Source: Campylobacter concisus
GTDB lineage: Bacteria > Campylobacterota > Campylobacteria > Campylobacterales > Campylobacteraceae
Assembly: GCF_003048905.1 (NCBI RefSeq)
Contig: NZ_PIRO01000001.1
Location: 434,001-498,000 of the forward strand
Length of the DNA: 64,000 nucleotides
Reading direction: 5' to 3'
The position numbers were made by a program, and so were the translations under genes. Below the pieces are notes generated by a model. The model did no database searches, was not told where the DNA came from, and saw nothing but the letters and a program-made list of their open reading frames with translations. The stretch's first letter is position 1. Every line of letters starts with the position of its first letter. This document shows, one piece after another, positions 18,967 through 26,793 of the stretch.

Positions 18967-19278
18967 GGCCGCAAATTATATTTATGATTTTTCAAGATTT
19001 AACCTACATATGCGGCAAGTTATGTGCGATCTCGTTCTAGCCTTATGCTATTTTTTATTATTCCTTCATTTCTTATGCAAATAATAGATAATGATAAAAT
19101 CGTGGTCAAAAATATCTTAAGATATATGCTAAATTCGCATATACAAATCATCATCAGATACCGATAAAGACGCGCTAAAATACGTTTAAGTTTTTGCTTG
19201 ATTTAAGCAAGATTTCACTACAATCAAATCTTAAATTTAGATTTTCAAGCTATCATTTCGCAAAAATTAAGGAAAATC
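18967..19278. promoter_or_regulatory. spacer with the fdhD promoter region
   Basis: A gene-free stretch of 312 bases. The left part is where hsdR homology ends. The right part holds a 14-bp palindrome ATATCTTAAGATAT (19112-19125), the ATATGC-N7-GCATAT operator described separately, an inverted repeat TTGCTT/AAGCAA (19194-19210), a TACAAT -10-like box near 19219 and an AAGGAAA ribosome site before fdhD. Confidence 0.6.
19117..19142 (+). promoter_or_regulatory. candidate operator A: TTAAG-N2-ATATGC-N7-GCATAT
   Basis: A perfect inverted repeat, ATATGC at 19124-19129 and GCATAT at 19137-19142, with TTAAG two bases before it. It is about 137 bases upstream of fdhD. The same arrangement recurs upstream of the fdh operon and of the second fdhA. 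Confidence 0.7.
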
Positions 19279-20061
19279 ATGCAACCTATTTTTACGACCC
19301 AAATCACCAAATTTAAAGGCGCGCAAAAAAGCGCCGTTGATGATATTTTGGTGCGCGAGATCAAGCTTGAGATCTACATAAACGGCAAGCGTTTTGGCGC
19401 ACTCATGGCGACTCCGACCGATCAGGAGGCTCTAGCTGCTGGCTACCTAATCAGCGAAAATTTGATCGCAAGCCCTGAGGATATCGAAAGCATAGAGCTC
19501 TCAAGCGACGCTTTAAGCGTGCGGGTAAAGGCTAAAATCAACGAAAAACGCCTCGAGCAGTTTGACGAGGAAAAGGTGATAATCAGCGGCTGCGGGCGTA
19601 GCTCGACGGCAAACATCGACCCTGAGGCTATGGCGGCGCGCTCCGTAAAGGCCGACGTCAAATTTAACAAAGACGAAATTTTGCGCCAGATGGGGCAGTT
19701 TTACACGCAGTGCGAGCTTTACGAGATGACGGGCTGCGTGCATACGGCTAAGCTTTTCGTGAACGGAGAGCAGTTTTACATCGGCGAGGATATCGCTCAG
19801 CATAACACCATAGACAAAGCCGTCGGCAAAGCTATACTAGCCGGCGCGCAGCTGCAAAATTCGTTTTTGATGGTGAGCGGCAGGCTCAGCTCCGAAATGG
19901 TCGCAAAAGCCGTCATGCACGGCATCCCAGTGCTCGTCTCGCGTACGGCTCCGACTAGTCTTGGCGTCGTGATAGCGCGTAAATTTAACCTAACGCTGTG
20001 CGGCTTTGCTCGCGGCGAAAACATAAACGTGTATAGCGGCGCAGAGAGAATCTATGAGTGA
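19279..20061 (+). CDS. fdhD: formate dehydrogenase sulfurtransferase FdhD
   Basis: 260 residues. FdhD transfers sulfur from a cysteine desulfurase to the molybdenum (or tungsten) cofactor of formate dehydrogenases in the cytoplasm. Family marks: DQEALAAGYLISENLI, the ISGCGRSS loop near residue 111, GCVHTAKLF, EDIAQHNTIDKAVGKA and LMVSGRLSSEMVAKA. The loop carries one cysteine followed by Gly-Arg-Ser, whereas E. coli has CxxC, so only one Cys is available there. It overlaps the next gene by 8 bases. Base composition is richer in G and C than the housekeeping genes to the left. Confidence 0.95.
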   Translation: MQPIFTTQITKFKGAQKSAVDDILVREIKLEIYINGKRFGALMATPTDQEALAAGYLISENLIASPEDIESIELSSDALSVRVKAKINEKRLEQFDEEKVIISGCGRSSTANIDPEAMAARSVKADVKFNKDEILRQMGQFYTQCELYEMTGCVHTAKLFVNGEQFYIGEDIAQHNTIDKAVGKAILAGAQLQNSFLMVSGRLSSEMVAKAVMHGIPVLVSRTAPTSLGVVIARKFNLTLCGFARGENINVYSGAERIYE

Positions 20062-20824
20062 GCAAATCCGTGAACTGATAACAAAACTGTTAAATCCAAA
20101 AGGCAGGCTAGACTGCGGCGCGGCGTTTAGGATCGCCGCAAAGCTAGGCGTAGAGATCGGCGAGGTTAGCGACGAGGCTGAAAAAATGGGCGTAAAGATC
20201 GACAACTGCGAGCTGGGACAGTTTGGCGGGCTAGAAAACGGACGCGGCAAATACACCGTGATGACGCAGCTAAAACAAATGACCGATGAAAAGGGCAGAA
20301 TACTGTGCAAAGACGCTAGAGACGCAGCTGCGGGCGTGGGGCTAAAGACGATCCGCTCTACGCTAAAAGACTATAAAATCGACGTAAAATACTGCCAGCT
20401 AGGGTGTTTTAAGGAGAAGAAAGGAAAAAAGATGAGAGTAAAAACCAAAACTTGGATAGAAAACGACGAGGGCGAGCTGATATTCGGTAAGGGCAAAACC
20501 GAAGTCCTAGACGTCATCGCCGAGGTCGGCTCGATCTCAAAGGCCGCCGAAATCCTAGGAATGAACTATAAAAAATGCTGGACTCATCTGCAAATTTTGC
20601 AAAAAAATCTAAAAGAGGAGCTTTTTACGACTAGGCAAGGCGGCGGCGAAAATGCCGGTACGACGCTAAACGAGCGCGCGCATGAGCTCATAAACGCCTA
20701 TAGGCAGCTTCAAAACGACATCGAGGATTTTGCGGATAAGCGCTTTAAGGAGTTGTTCTTGAAAAAAGACGGCGAAAAAAATGACGCAACTAAAGACTAC
20801 AAAAAAGATAAAAAATCAATTTAA
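20054..20824 (+). CDS. ModE-domain transcriptional regulator with duplicated Cys-containing N-terminal module
   Basis: 256 residues. Residues about 130-235 form a ModE/LysR-type winged helix: GSISKAAEILGMNYKKCWTH as the helix-turn-helix, then TTRQGGGENAGTTLNERAHELINAYR. Before it lie two copies of a 40-residue module (about 16-59 and 80-122) with a shared pattern K-G-R-x-x-C...A...A...G...V-K-x-x-C-x-L-G-x-F. Cys at 21/52 and 85/114 (plus 118) could bind metal. There is no C-terminal Mop/TOBE domain as in E. coli ModE. It is translationally coupled to fdhD, so a role sensing Mo, W or formate status is likely but inferred. Confidence 0.8.
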   Translation: MSEQIRELITKLLNPKGRLDCGAAFRIAAKLGVEIGEVSDEAEKMGVKIDNCELGQFGGLENGRGKYTVMTQLKQMTDEKGRILCKDARDAAAGVGLKTIRSTLKDYKIDVKYCQLGCFKEKKGKKMRVKTKTWIENDEGELIFGKGKTEVLDVIAEVGSISKAAEILGMNYKKCWTHLQILQKNLKEELFTTRQGGGENAGTTLNERAHELINAYRQLQNDIEDFADKRFKELFLKKDGEKNDATKDYKKDKKSI

Positions 20825-20834
20825 GGGAGAAAAA

Positions 20835-21023
20835 ATGTACGTAAAACTAAACGATAGGGTCTATCTAAACAAAGACAAGATCACTAGAATAAAGGTAGAT
20901 AGCGTCCAAGACGGTATCAGGATTCGCTTCTACGAGGGGCAAAATCAGGTCGCTAAAAGCGGATGCTTCGAAACTGAGGCAAAAGCTATCGAGTGGCTAG
21001 AGAAAAATTTTATAAACAAATAA
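20835..21023 (+). CDS. small conserved-looking protein of the fdhD operon
   Basis: 62 residues from the ATG at 20835, chosen because an AAGGGAGA site precedes it; the longer frame to 20781 overlaps the regulator. The protein is basic, predicted mostly beta then a C-terminal helix (AKAIEWLEKNF), with one Cys. I do not recognise the family. It follows the ModE-like gene by 10 bases and shares its base composition, so it belongs to the fdhD transcription unit. Confidence 0.7.
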   Translation: MYVKLNDRVYLNKDKITRIKVDSVQDGIRIRFYEGQNQVAKSGCFETEAKAIEWLEKNFINK

Positions 21024-21032
21024 TAAAATAGT

Positions 21033-21053
21033 CGTGAGCCTCTGTGGCTCGCG
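21033..21053 (+). terminator. hairpin after the fdhD operon
   Basis: An 8-bp stem CGTGAGCC/GGCTCGCG (one T-G pair) with loop TCTGT, 10 bases after the stop of the small gene. The following T-run is weak. Confidence 0.5.
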
Positions 21054-21206
21054 CTTCTGTGCTTTATCAAGTTAAATTTGCCGCTTTGCGGTTAAATTTA
21101 GCTTGCTCAAATTTAATCTCCAAATTTACTAAATCATTTCCGCCGCAAAAGCCCCAAATTTGCGAAAATTTACTATAATTACCGTATCAAATTTAAAGAG
21201 TAAAAA

Positions 21207-22532
21207 ATGGCAAATTTAGACGAAATAAGAAAAAATATCATCCTAAAACCTGGCATGCACTATTTTGATTTCGCGGCTTCGGGGCTTGCTTATGAGCCCG
21301 TAGAGCGCGAGATAGGCGAAATTTTAAAAACCTACGCCAACACCCACTCCGACAGTAGCTCTAGTGCGATCATCACGCAGAGACGCTACGAGGGCGCGAG
21401 AGAGAGCCTAAAAAAGCTGCTGGGGCTTGACGAGCGGTTTTGTCTCATCGCCTGCGGACATGGCACGACGGCCGCGATCAAGAAATTTCAGGAGCTGCTT
21501 GGCATCTATCTGCCGCCTGCGACCAGAAGCGCGATCGGCGAGGCAAATTTACGTACCGCGCAGCTTCCGCTCGTGCTCGTTTCGCCCTACGAACACCACT
21601 CAAACGAGCTTAGCTATCGCGAGGGGCTTTGCGACTACCTGCGCGTACCTCTTAGCGAGGGCGGCGAGATCGATCTGCTAGCGCTTGAGCGCATCCTGAA
21701 GCTAAATGCCGGACGCCGCATCATCGGCTCATTTAGCGCCGCCTCGAACGTCACGGGCGTCATTAGCGACTATAAAAAGATCAGCGAGCTAATCAGGGCT
21801 GCGGGCGGTATCGTCGCCTTTGACTGCGCGGCGCTGAGCTCGCACGCAAATTTAGACTGCGATTACTTCGACGCTATTTTCCTCTCGCCGCATAAGCTAT
21901 TAGGAGGGCCTGCTAGCTGCGGGCTTTTGGCGATTAAAAAAGAGCTGCTCGGTAGCGACGTGCCGACATTTGCCGCGGGCGGAACGGTCGCCTACGCTAG
22001 CCGCGAAGGGCACGTGTTTTTGAAAAATCCCGAGCAGCTAGAAGAAGGCGGTACGCCGCCTATTATCGGGCTTATGCGGGCAAATTTGGCTTACGCGCTG
22101 CGAAACGAGGTGGGCTTCGAGCAAATAAAAAGCGCCGAGGACGAGCTAGCGCGGCTTTTTGAGAGCGAGCTAGCGGGCATTGACGAGATCATAAACTACG
22201 CTCCAAAGGGCGCGCCGCGGCTGCCGATAATTTCGTTTAACGTGCGCGGCGTCTCGGCGTATGATTTCGCCGCGAGCCTAAGTAACGACTTCGGTATCCA
22301 GACGCGTGCGGGCGTGATGTGCGCGGGGCCGTATGCTCACGATCTGCTGGGTATCAAGGAGGGGCGCATGCCCGAGAGCAAGCCCGGCTTCGTGCGCGTG
22401 AGCCTGCACTACACGCACACCGAGCAAGACGTGCATTATCTAGTGGGCGCGATAAAATCCTGCACTAAAAAACACCGCGAGCTCTGGGGTGAGGAAAAGG
22501 CGATGTATGAGATGTTCGGCGGGAAAATTTAG
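21207..22532 (+). CDS. class V aminotransferase / cysteine desulfurase-like PLP enzyme
   Basis: 441 residues. Fold-type I PLP enzyme: YFDFAASGLAYEPV at the N-terminus, HGTTAAIKKF, EHHSNELSYREG, and the PLP-lysine block SPHKLLGGPASCGLL near residue 232. A cysteine in RAGVMCAGPYAHDLLG occupies the place of the SufS/Csd catalytic Cys, so desulfurase or selenocysteine-lyase chemistry is plausible. Placed between FdhD (which needs a sulfur donor) and selenoprotein formate dehydrogenases, it may supply S or Se, but that is inference. Strongly GC-rich coding. No IscU-type partner nearby. Confidence 0.8.
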   Translation: MANLDEIRKNIILKPGMHYFDFAASGLAYEPVEREIGEILKTYANTHSDSSSSAIITQRRYEGARESLKKLLGLDERFCLIACGHGTTAAIKKFQELLGIYLPPATRSAIGEANLRTAQLPLVLVSPYEHHSNELSYREGLCDYLRVPLSEGGEIDLLALERILKLNAGRRIIGSFSAASNVTGVISDYKKISELIRAAGGIVAFDCAALSSHANLDCDYFDAIFLSPHKLLGGPASCGLLAIKKELLGSDVPTFAAGGTVAYASREGHVFLKNPEQLEEGGTPPIIGLMRANLAYALRNEVGFEQIKSAEDELARLFESELAGIDEIINYAPKGAPRLPIISFNVRGVSAYDFAASLSNDFGIQTRAGVMCAGPYAHDLLGIKEGRMPESKPGFVRVSLHYTHTEQDVHYLVGAIKSCTKKHRELWGEEKAMYEMFGGKI

Positions 22533-22583
22533 CTTTACAATAGTGGTTAAACGGAAGTAAATAAGTTTAAGGAAATATAATAA

Positions 22584-23785
22584 ATGAAAATTCAAATAAT
22601 ATCTTACTCCACAATATTTAAAATAAATGATCCGCACATGTCTTGCACTATTAGCACTTTTGAACATCCTAAGAGTTTTGATGAATTTGATATAAATGTT
22701 ATAGATTTAAATAGTCCTAACTTATGGAGTTTCAGCCCAGAATACCAAAAGTGCACTGAGGCCGTATATCACCTTAAAACATTAAAAGAAATTATGGAGA
22801 ACTCTAAAAAAAGCATGTCTATCATATTAATGCCTGCGAACACAAAAGTATCATTGCTTCGTTCTGGAGGCTTAACTGCTCAAACTATTTTAATTAAAGA
22901 TATTATCAAGCAAATTAATTATGAACTATGCGAATTAACCTTGTCTTATGCGCGGCTAAGATATGAAATAAGCACAACGACCATAAACGAACGAAATTTT
23001 TATTCCGATTTTATATTTGACAATGTGGAAGAAGAGACCATTAAATGGTCAAATGGAGGTAAGAGCACAATAGTAAAGCATAATGAAAGGCTATACTCAA
23101 CTACTCTTTTGATTAAAAACACAACCAATGATTTAGAAATTTTAATATCATTTATTGTTTCTAGATTTAAAAAATCCGATGTTCCTGATTGGTTTAATAG
23201 TTTGGAATACTTTGATGATGCTGCGTTAAAAAATAAGCGTAGTGAATTATTGAATATGTATCGGCAAATTAAAGATATAGATAGGCGAATTGATAAAAAT
23301 AATAGATTCAAATCAATCCTGTATTCAAATGGAGATGAGTTGATTGATGTGGTAAAGGGAATTTTAGTAGATATTTTTAAGTTACAAGATGATCATTTTA
23401 TAGATGTAAAAAAGAAGATTTTAGATTCAAATTTAGAGATATTAACTTTATAGTAGAGATAAAAGGGATAAACACAAACGTTAAAAATAGCAATATAGCA
23501 CAGTGCAAGAAACATGTAACTGATTTAATAGCCGAAGACGATACCAAGTCTCCTGGCAGTGTAAAAGGCCTGCTAATAGTTAACCCTCAACGCGACATAG
23601 AGCCTGGCAAAAGGGAGCCGATACATGCCAATCAAATAAGCTATGCAAAAAGTGAAGGTATATTAATAATAACGACTTTAGAATTACTAAAATTATATCA
23701 AGCATGCACTAAAGACGAAGTTGTTAGTAATAAATGTTTTGAGACGTTTAAAAATAACGTCGGAGAGTTTAAATTTGATTTATAA
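22584..23785 (+). pseudogene. PD-(D/E)XK nuclease-like protein, frameshifted
   Basis: Frame 1 (22584-23453) gives 289 residues of unknown N-terminal domain. It ends at a TAG just after an A-run (23408-23413). In the next frame the sequence continues to 23785: FRDINFIVEIKG, then QCKKHV, VKGLLIVNPQRDIEP and a tail LITTLELLKLY-like. One extra A (six to seven) joins them as HFIDVKKEDFRFKFRDINF. The D...E-I-K pattern with a downstream Q is the core of PD-(D/E)XK nucleases of standalone or defence type. AT-rich, unlike both neighbours, so probably a separate insertion. A true slip, phase variation or a sequencing error are all possible. Confidence 0.75.
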
Positions 23786-23858
23786 AAAGGGCGCAAAGTG
23801 CACCCGAATCACGCAAATTTAAGCCATAAATTCGACTCAAATTTGCGCGTAAATAAAA

Positions 23859-24677
23859 TTAGTTTTTGCGACTGTTTGCGTCAGGCGTGAAAAGCGGCTT
23901 ATCTAACAGCTTAAAGTCACCTATAAATTTCTGACCCTCTTCGCTTGTAGCCCATTTTATGAATTTCTCTGCATTTTCGATGTCAGTTTTAGGGCAGTGT
24001 TTTGGATTTACTGCGATTAGAGAGTAGAAGTTTTTAAGATCGTTGTCGCCCTCGTTGATGATGACCATCTCAGGATGACCTTTTTGGTTTGCTTCATATT
24101 TAATGTAAGTACCACGATCAGTAAATGTAACGCCTTTTTGCTCAGCAGCAGCATTTATTGTAGCTAGCATACCTTGGCCTGTTTGCATATACCAGCCGTC
24201 TTTTTCAGGGACTTCACCAGCGATCTTTTTCCAGATGCCTTTTTCTTTATTGTCTGTGCCTGATTTATCGCCACGTGAGAAGAATTTGATACCATCTTTT
24301 TTGATAAGCTCAAAGCTCTCTTTTATATCTTTACCTTTAAATTTATCAGCGATTGATTTATCAGCGATAACGACGAAGTCATTATACATTACGGCATTTC
24401 TTTTTAAGCCAAAACCTTTTTCTACAAATTCTTTCTCAACTTTTGGTGAGTGAACGAAAAGTATGTCAGCGTTGCAGTCTTCGCCAAGCTTTAGTGCAGC
24501 GCCTGTGCCAACAGCTGTCCATTTTATATCAACGCCTGTTTTTGCCTTATAAACTGGATAGATCGCGTCAAGCAAGCCAGTGTTATCTGTACTTGTTGTA
24601 GTCGCCATGATTAGTTCATTATCAGCGCCAAACGCCAAAACTGCGGCTGCTAGTGAGCCTAAAATAATCTTTTTCAT
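23859..24677 (-). CDS. tupA: tungstate ABC transporter, periplasmic binding protein TupA
   Basis: 272 residues. A signal peptide (residues about 1-17, LAFGAD) and the TupA signature ATTTSTDNTGLLDA, followed by TAVGTGAALKLGEDCNADILFVHSP, which bind the oxyanion. The family is highly tungstate-selective in Campylobacter (Cj1540 as I recall). It is transcribed divergently from tupB across 74 bases. A TTAAG-N2-ATATGC half-site lies in that gap. Confidence 0.93.
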   Translation of the reverse strand: MKKIILGSLAAAVLAFGADNELIMATTTSTDNTGLLDAIYPVYKAKTGVDIKWTAVGTGAALKLGEDCNADILFVHSPKVEKEFVEKGFGLKRNAVMYNDFVVIADKSIADKFKGKDIKESFELIKKDGIKFFSRGDKSGTDNKEKGIWKKIAGEVPEKDGWYMQTGQGMLATINAAAEQKGVTFTDRGTYIKYEANQKGHPEMVIINEGDNDLKNFYSLIAVNPKHCPKTDIENAEKFIKWATSEEGQKFIGDFKLLDKPLFTPDANSRKN

Positions 24678-24725
24678 TTTTCTCCTTTAAAAAAATTGTG
24701 ATATTATAGCACATTTAAAATAATC

Positions 24726-24738
24726 TTAAGAAATATGC
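24726..24738 (+). promoter_or_regulatory. operator half-site D between tupA and tupB
   Basis: TTAAG-AA-ATATGC at 24726-24738, the same left arm as operators A and C, but without the GCATAT right arm. It sits just before the tupB ribosome site (AGGAAAG). Confidence 0.4.
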
Positions 24739-24751
24739 TAGGAAAGAATAA

Positions 24752-25444
24752 TTGGATTTTTTACTTCACGGCTTTGCAGAAGCCTTTAATCTACTTTTAA
24801 ACGGCAATCTTGAAACATATTCAGCCATCAAGGCTACCCTTTACACATCAAGTGTGTCGATACTTTTTGCCGTTCTTATAGGCTTTCCACTTGGTTTTTC
24901 GCTTGGATTTTATGACTTTAAGGGCCGCAAAATTTTACGCCTTCTAAGTGACACAGCTCTTGCCATGCCAACGGTTGCGATCGGTCTTATTTTATATGCA
25001 TTTATCACGAGAAATGGCCCGCTTGGCAGCCTAAATTTACTCTTTACGCTAAAAGCGGTCATGCTGGGTCAGTTTGTGCTAGCCCTTCCTATCATCATCT
25101 CGCTTACTGCAAGCGTGGTTGAAAATATGGAGACAAAGCACTATCTAACTATCCTAAATTTACGCCTTGCGCCAGCAAAGCTAGTTTTTTGCGTGCTTTA
25201 TGAGTTGCGCTACGCTCTCATGGTAGTTATCGCCACAGCCTACGGCAGAATCGTGGCTGAAGTGGGCATTGCGATGATGATAGGTGGCAACATCAAGTAT
25301 TTTACCCGCACGATCACGACTGCGGTGTCGCTGGAGACGAACAAGGGCGAGTTTGCGATGGGTATCGCGCTAGCTTTGGTGCTCATCTTTATCGCATTTG
25401 CGGTAAATTTGGCGATACATGCGCTAAAAAGGCTTGATAGATGA
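24752..25444 (+). CDS. tupB: tungstate ABC transporter, permease TupB
   Basis: 230 residues with five or six membrane helices (SILFAVLIGFPLGFSLGF, AMPTVAIGLILYAF, MLGQFVLALPIIISLTA, MVVIATAYGRIVAEVGIAMM, IALALVLIFIAFAVNLA). The EAA-type cytoplasmic loop (AYGRIVAEVGIAMMIGGN) contacts the ATPase. The start codon is TTG after AGGAAAG; no ATG fits. The stop overlaps an ATG of a 33-codon frame that leads to tupC. Confidence 0.9.
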   Translation: MDFLLHGFAEAFNLLLNGNLETYSAIKATLYTSSVSILFAVLIGFPLGFSLGFYDFKGRKILRLLSDTALAMPTVAIGLILYAFITRNGPLGSLNLLFTLKAVMLGQFVLALPIIISLTASVVENMETKHYLTILNLRLAPAKLVFCVLYELRYALMVVIATAYGRIVAEVGIAMMIGGNIKYFTRTITTAVSLETNKGEFAMGIALALVLIFIAFAVNLAIHALKRLDR

Positions 25445-25542
25445 AATTTGATAAATTTAGAAATTTTACGCTCGTAAAAAGCGGGCTGGGCGCGTCAAAT
25501 TTGAGCCTTTTATTTAAATTTAACGAGAAAGGCGCAAAGTGA
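25441..25542 (+). CDS. 33-residue bridging ORF between tupB and tupC
   Basis: An ATG overlapping the tupB stop (ATGA) opens a frame of 33 residues whose TGA overlaps the tupC GTG (GTGA). It could be a leader that couples tupC to tupB translation or a chance frame at a recombination junction. The peptide is basic and hydrophobic with no recognised domain and no own ribosome site. Confidence 0.3.
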   Translation: MKFDKFRNFTLVKSGLGASNLSLLFKFNEKGAK

Positions 25543-26492
25543 TAAACGTTAGAAATTTACGCCTAAACTACGGCGCGAACGAGATTTTAAATATCCCACG
25601 CCTTGATATCGACGTCGCCAAAATCACCGCGCTAACGGGCAGCAACGGTAGCGGCAAAAGTACGCTTATGCGAGTGATTTCGTTTTTGCAAAAGCCAACT
25701 AGCGGCGAAGTGCAGCTGTGGGGAAGCAGCGCGCCTAGTCTAAATTTACTGCGCGACGTTAGCGTTTTGCTACCAGAGCCCGCGCTTTTAAAACGCTCCG
25801 TGAGGGAAAATTTCAAAGCCGTTTTAAAAAGCCGCGGAGTGCTGTGGGAATTTGACGAGCGAGCGAGCGAGGCGTTAAATTTGGTCGGGCTTGACGAGAG
25901 CTTTTTAAACAAGCGCCACTTTGAGCTAAGCTCCGGGCAGACGCAGCGCGTTAGCTTTGCGTTAAATTTGGCGCTTAGATCGCGTCTTTATCTACTCGAC
26001 GAGCCGACAAATAGCGTGGACGTGGGCACGTCAAAGCTGTTTGGCAAAGCGGTGCTTTACATGCGGCAAAGATACGGCTGCGGCTTTGTGATCGCTAGCC
26101 ACGACGACAAATGGCTAACCGCCATTGCCGAAGAAAACGTCTTTTTGCACAAGGGGCGTGTGTGCGAATTCGAGTACAAAAATATATTCGACGCGCGGGA
26201 CGGGGTTTTAAAATTTGACAAAAACGCGAGCGTAAATTTACCGCAAAATTTACGTAACGCCGTAAAGATCGCCGTAAATCCAAGTAAAATAACGCTAAGC
26301 AAAACGCCGATAGAAGGCTATCTTGAGGGCATCTTGCACTCGGTTTCGCTCTATCTTGGCAAAGATCTTTTGGTGAAAATCAAAGTCGGCGACTTTTTGA
26401 TTAAAACGCTGGCGGCGAATTCGCAAAATTTTAGAGTCGGCGAAAATATTTATTTTAAATTTGACGAGGAAGCGTTTTTGGGGCTTGAGTGA
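25539..26492 (+). CDS. tupC: tungstate ABC transporter, ATPase TupC
   Basis: 317 residues: ABC ATPase domain with Walker A GSNGSGKST, signature LSSGQTQRV, Walker B LYLLDEP and a switch histidine in ASHDD. A C-terminal extension (about residues 240-317) has the TOBE/Mop look of molybdate/tungstate ATPases. The start is GTG. It completes TupABC. Its G+C content is clearly higher than tupA and tupB, so the operon appears to be a mosaic. Confidence 0.88.
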   Translation: MINVRNLRLNYGANEILNIPRLDIDVAKITALTGSNGSGKSTLMRVISFLQKPTSGEVQLWGSSAPSLNLLRDVSVLLPEPALLKRSVRENFKAVLKSRGVLWEFDERASEALNLVGLDESFLNKRHFELSSGQTQRVSFALNLALRSRLYLLDEPTNSVDVGTSKLFGKAVLYMRQRYGCGFVIASHDDKWLTAIAEENVFLHKGRVCEFEYKNIFDARDGVLKFDKNASVNLPQNLRNAVKIAVNPSKITLSKTPIEGYLEGILHSVSLYLGKDLLVKIKVGDFLIKTLAANSQNFRVGENIYFKFDEEAFLGLE

Positions 26493-26602
26493 GCCCTGAA
26501 ATTTTGCAAATTTCGCTTCAAATTTTAAATTTAGACTCGTTTAACGCCCGTTAAAAGAGCCTAGTTAAAAGTAAATATCAAAATGAAGCGTAAATGCAAT
26601 AT

Positions 26603-26621
26603 ATATGCTGAAATTTCATAT
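26603..26621 (+). promoter_or_regulatory. candidate operator B2, one mismatch
   Basis: ATATGC-N7-TCATAT, one base from the perfect palindrome. Its start is exactly 50 bases before the perfect copy, close to five helical turns. Confidence 0.45.
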
Positions 26622-26652
26622 TTATTTTATCTCCTAAAATTCGCCGTAAGTA

Positions 26653-26681
26653 ATATGCAACTAAGGCATATTTAAGCATAT
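26653..26681 (+). promoter_or_regulatory. candidate operator B with extra half-site
   Basis: ATATGC (26653-26658), 7 bases, GCATAT (26666-26671), then TTAA and another GCATAT (26676-26681). TAAG-TA stands in front, matching operators A and C. About 140 bases upstream of torD. Confidence 0.7.
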
Positions 26682-26793
26682 ATTAATTTTTTTGATTTAT
26701 TTTTTTTTAAGTATAAGAAATAAGCCAAAAAGTAGTATAGTTTCACAATCGAGAAAAATCTCAAAAAATAGACAAAAATGATAAAGGAAGGCG

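Larger units (their letters stand above)
26493..26793 (+). promoter_or_regulatory. upstream region of the torD-fdh operon
   Basis: 301 gene-free bases. They hold two operator copies, an imperfect one at 26603-26621 and a perfect one at 26653-26671. The perfect copy is followed by a further GCATAT at 26676-26681. An AAAGGAAGG ribosome site precedes torD. A long T-run (26688-26712) lies in between. Confidence 0.6.
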
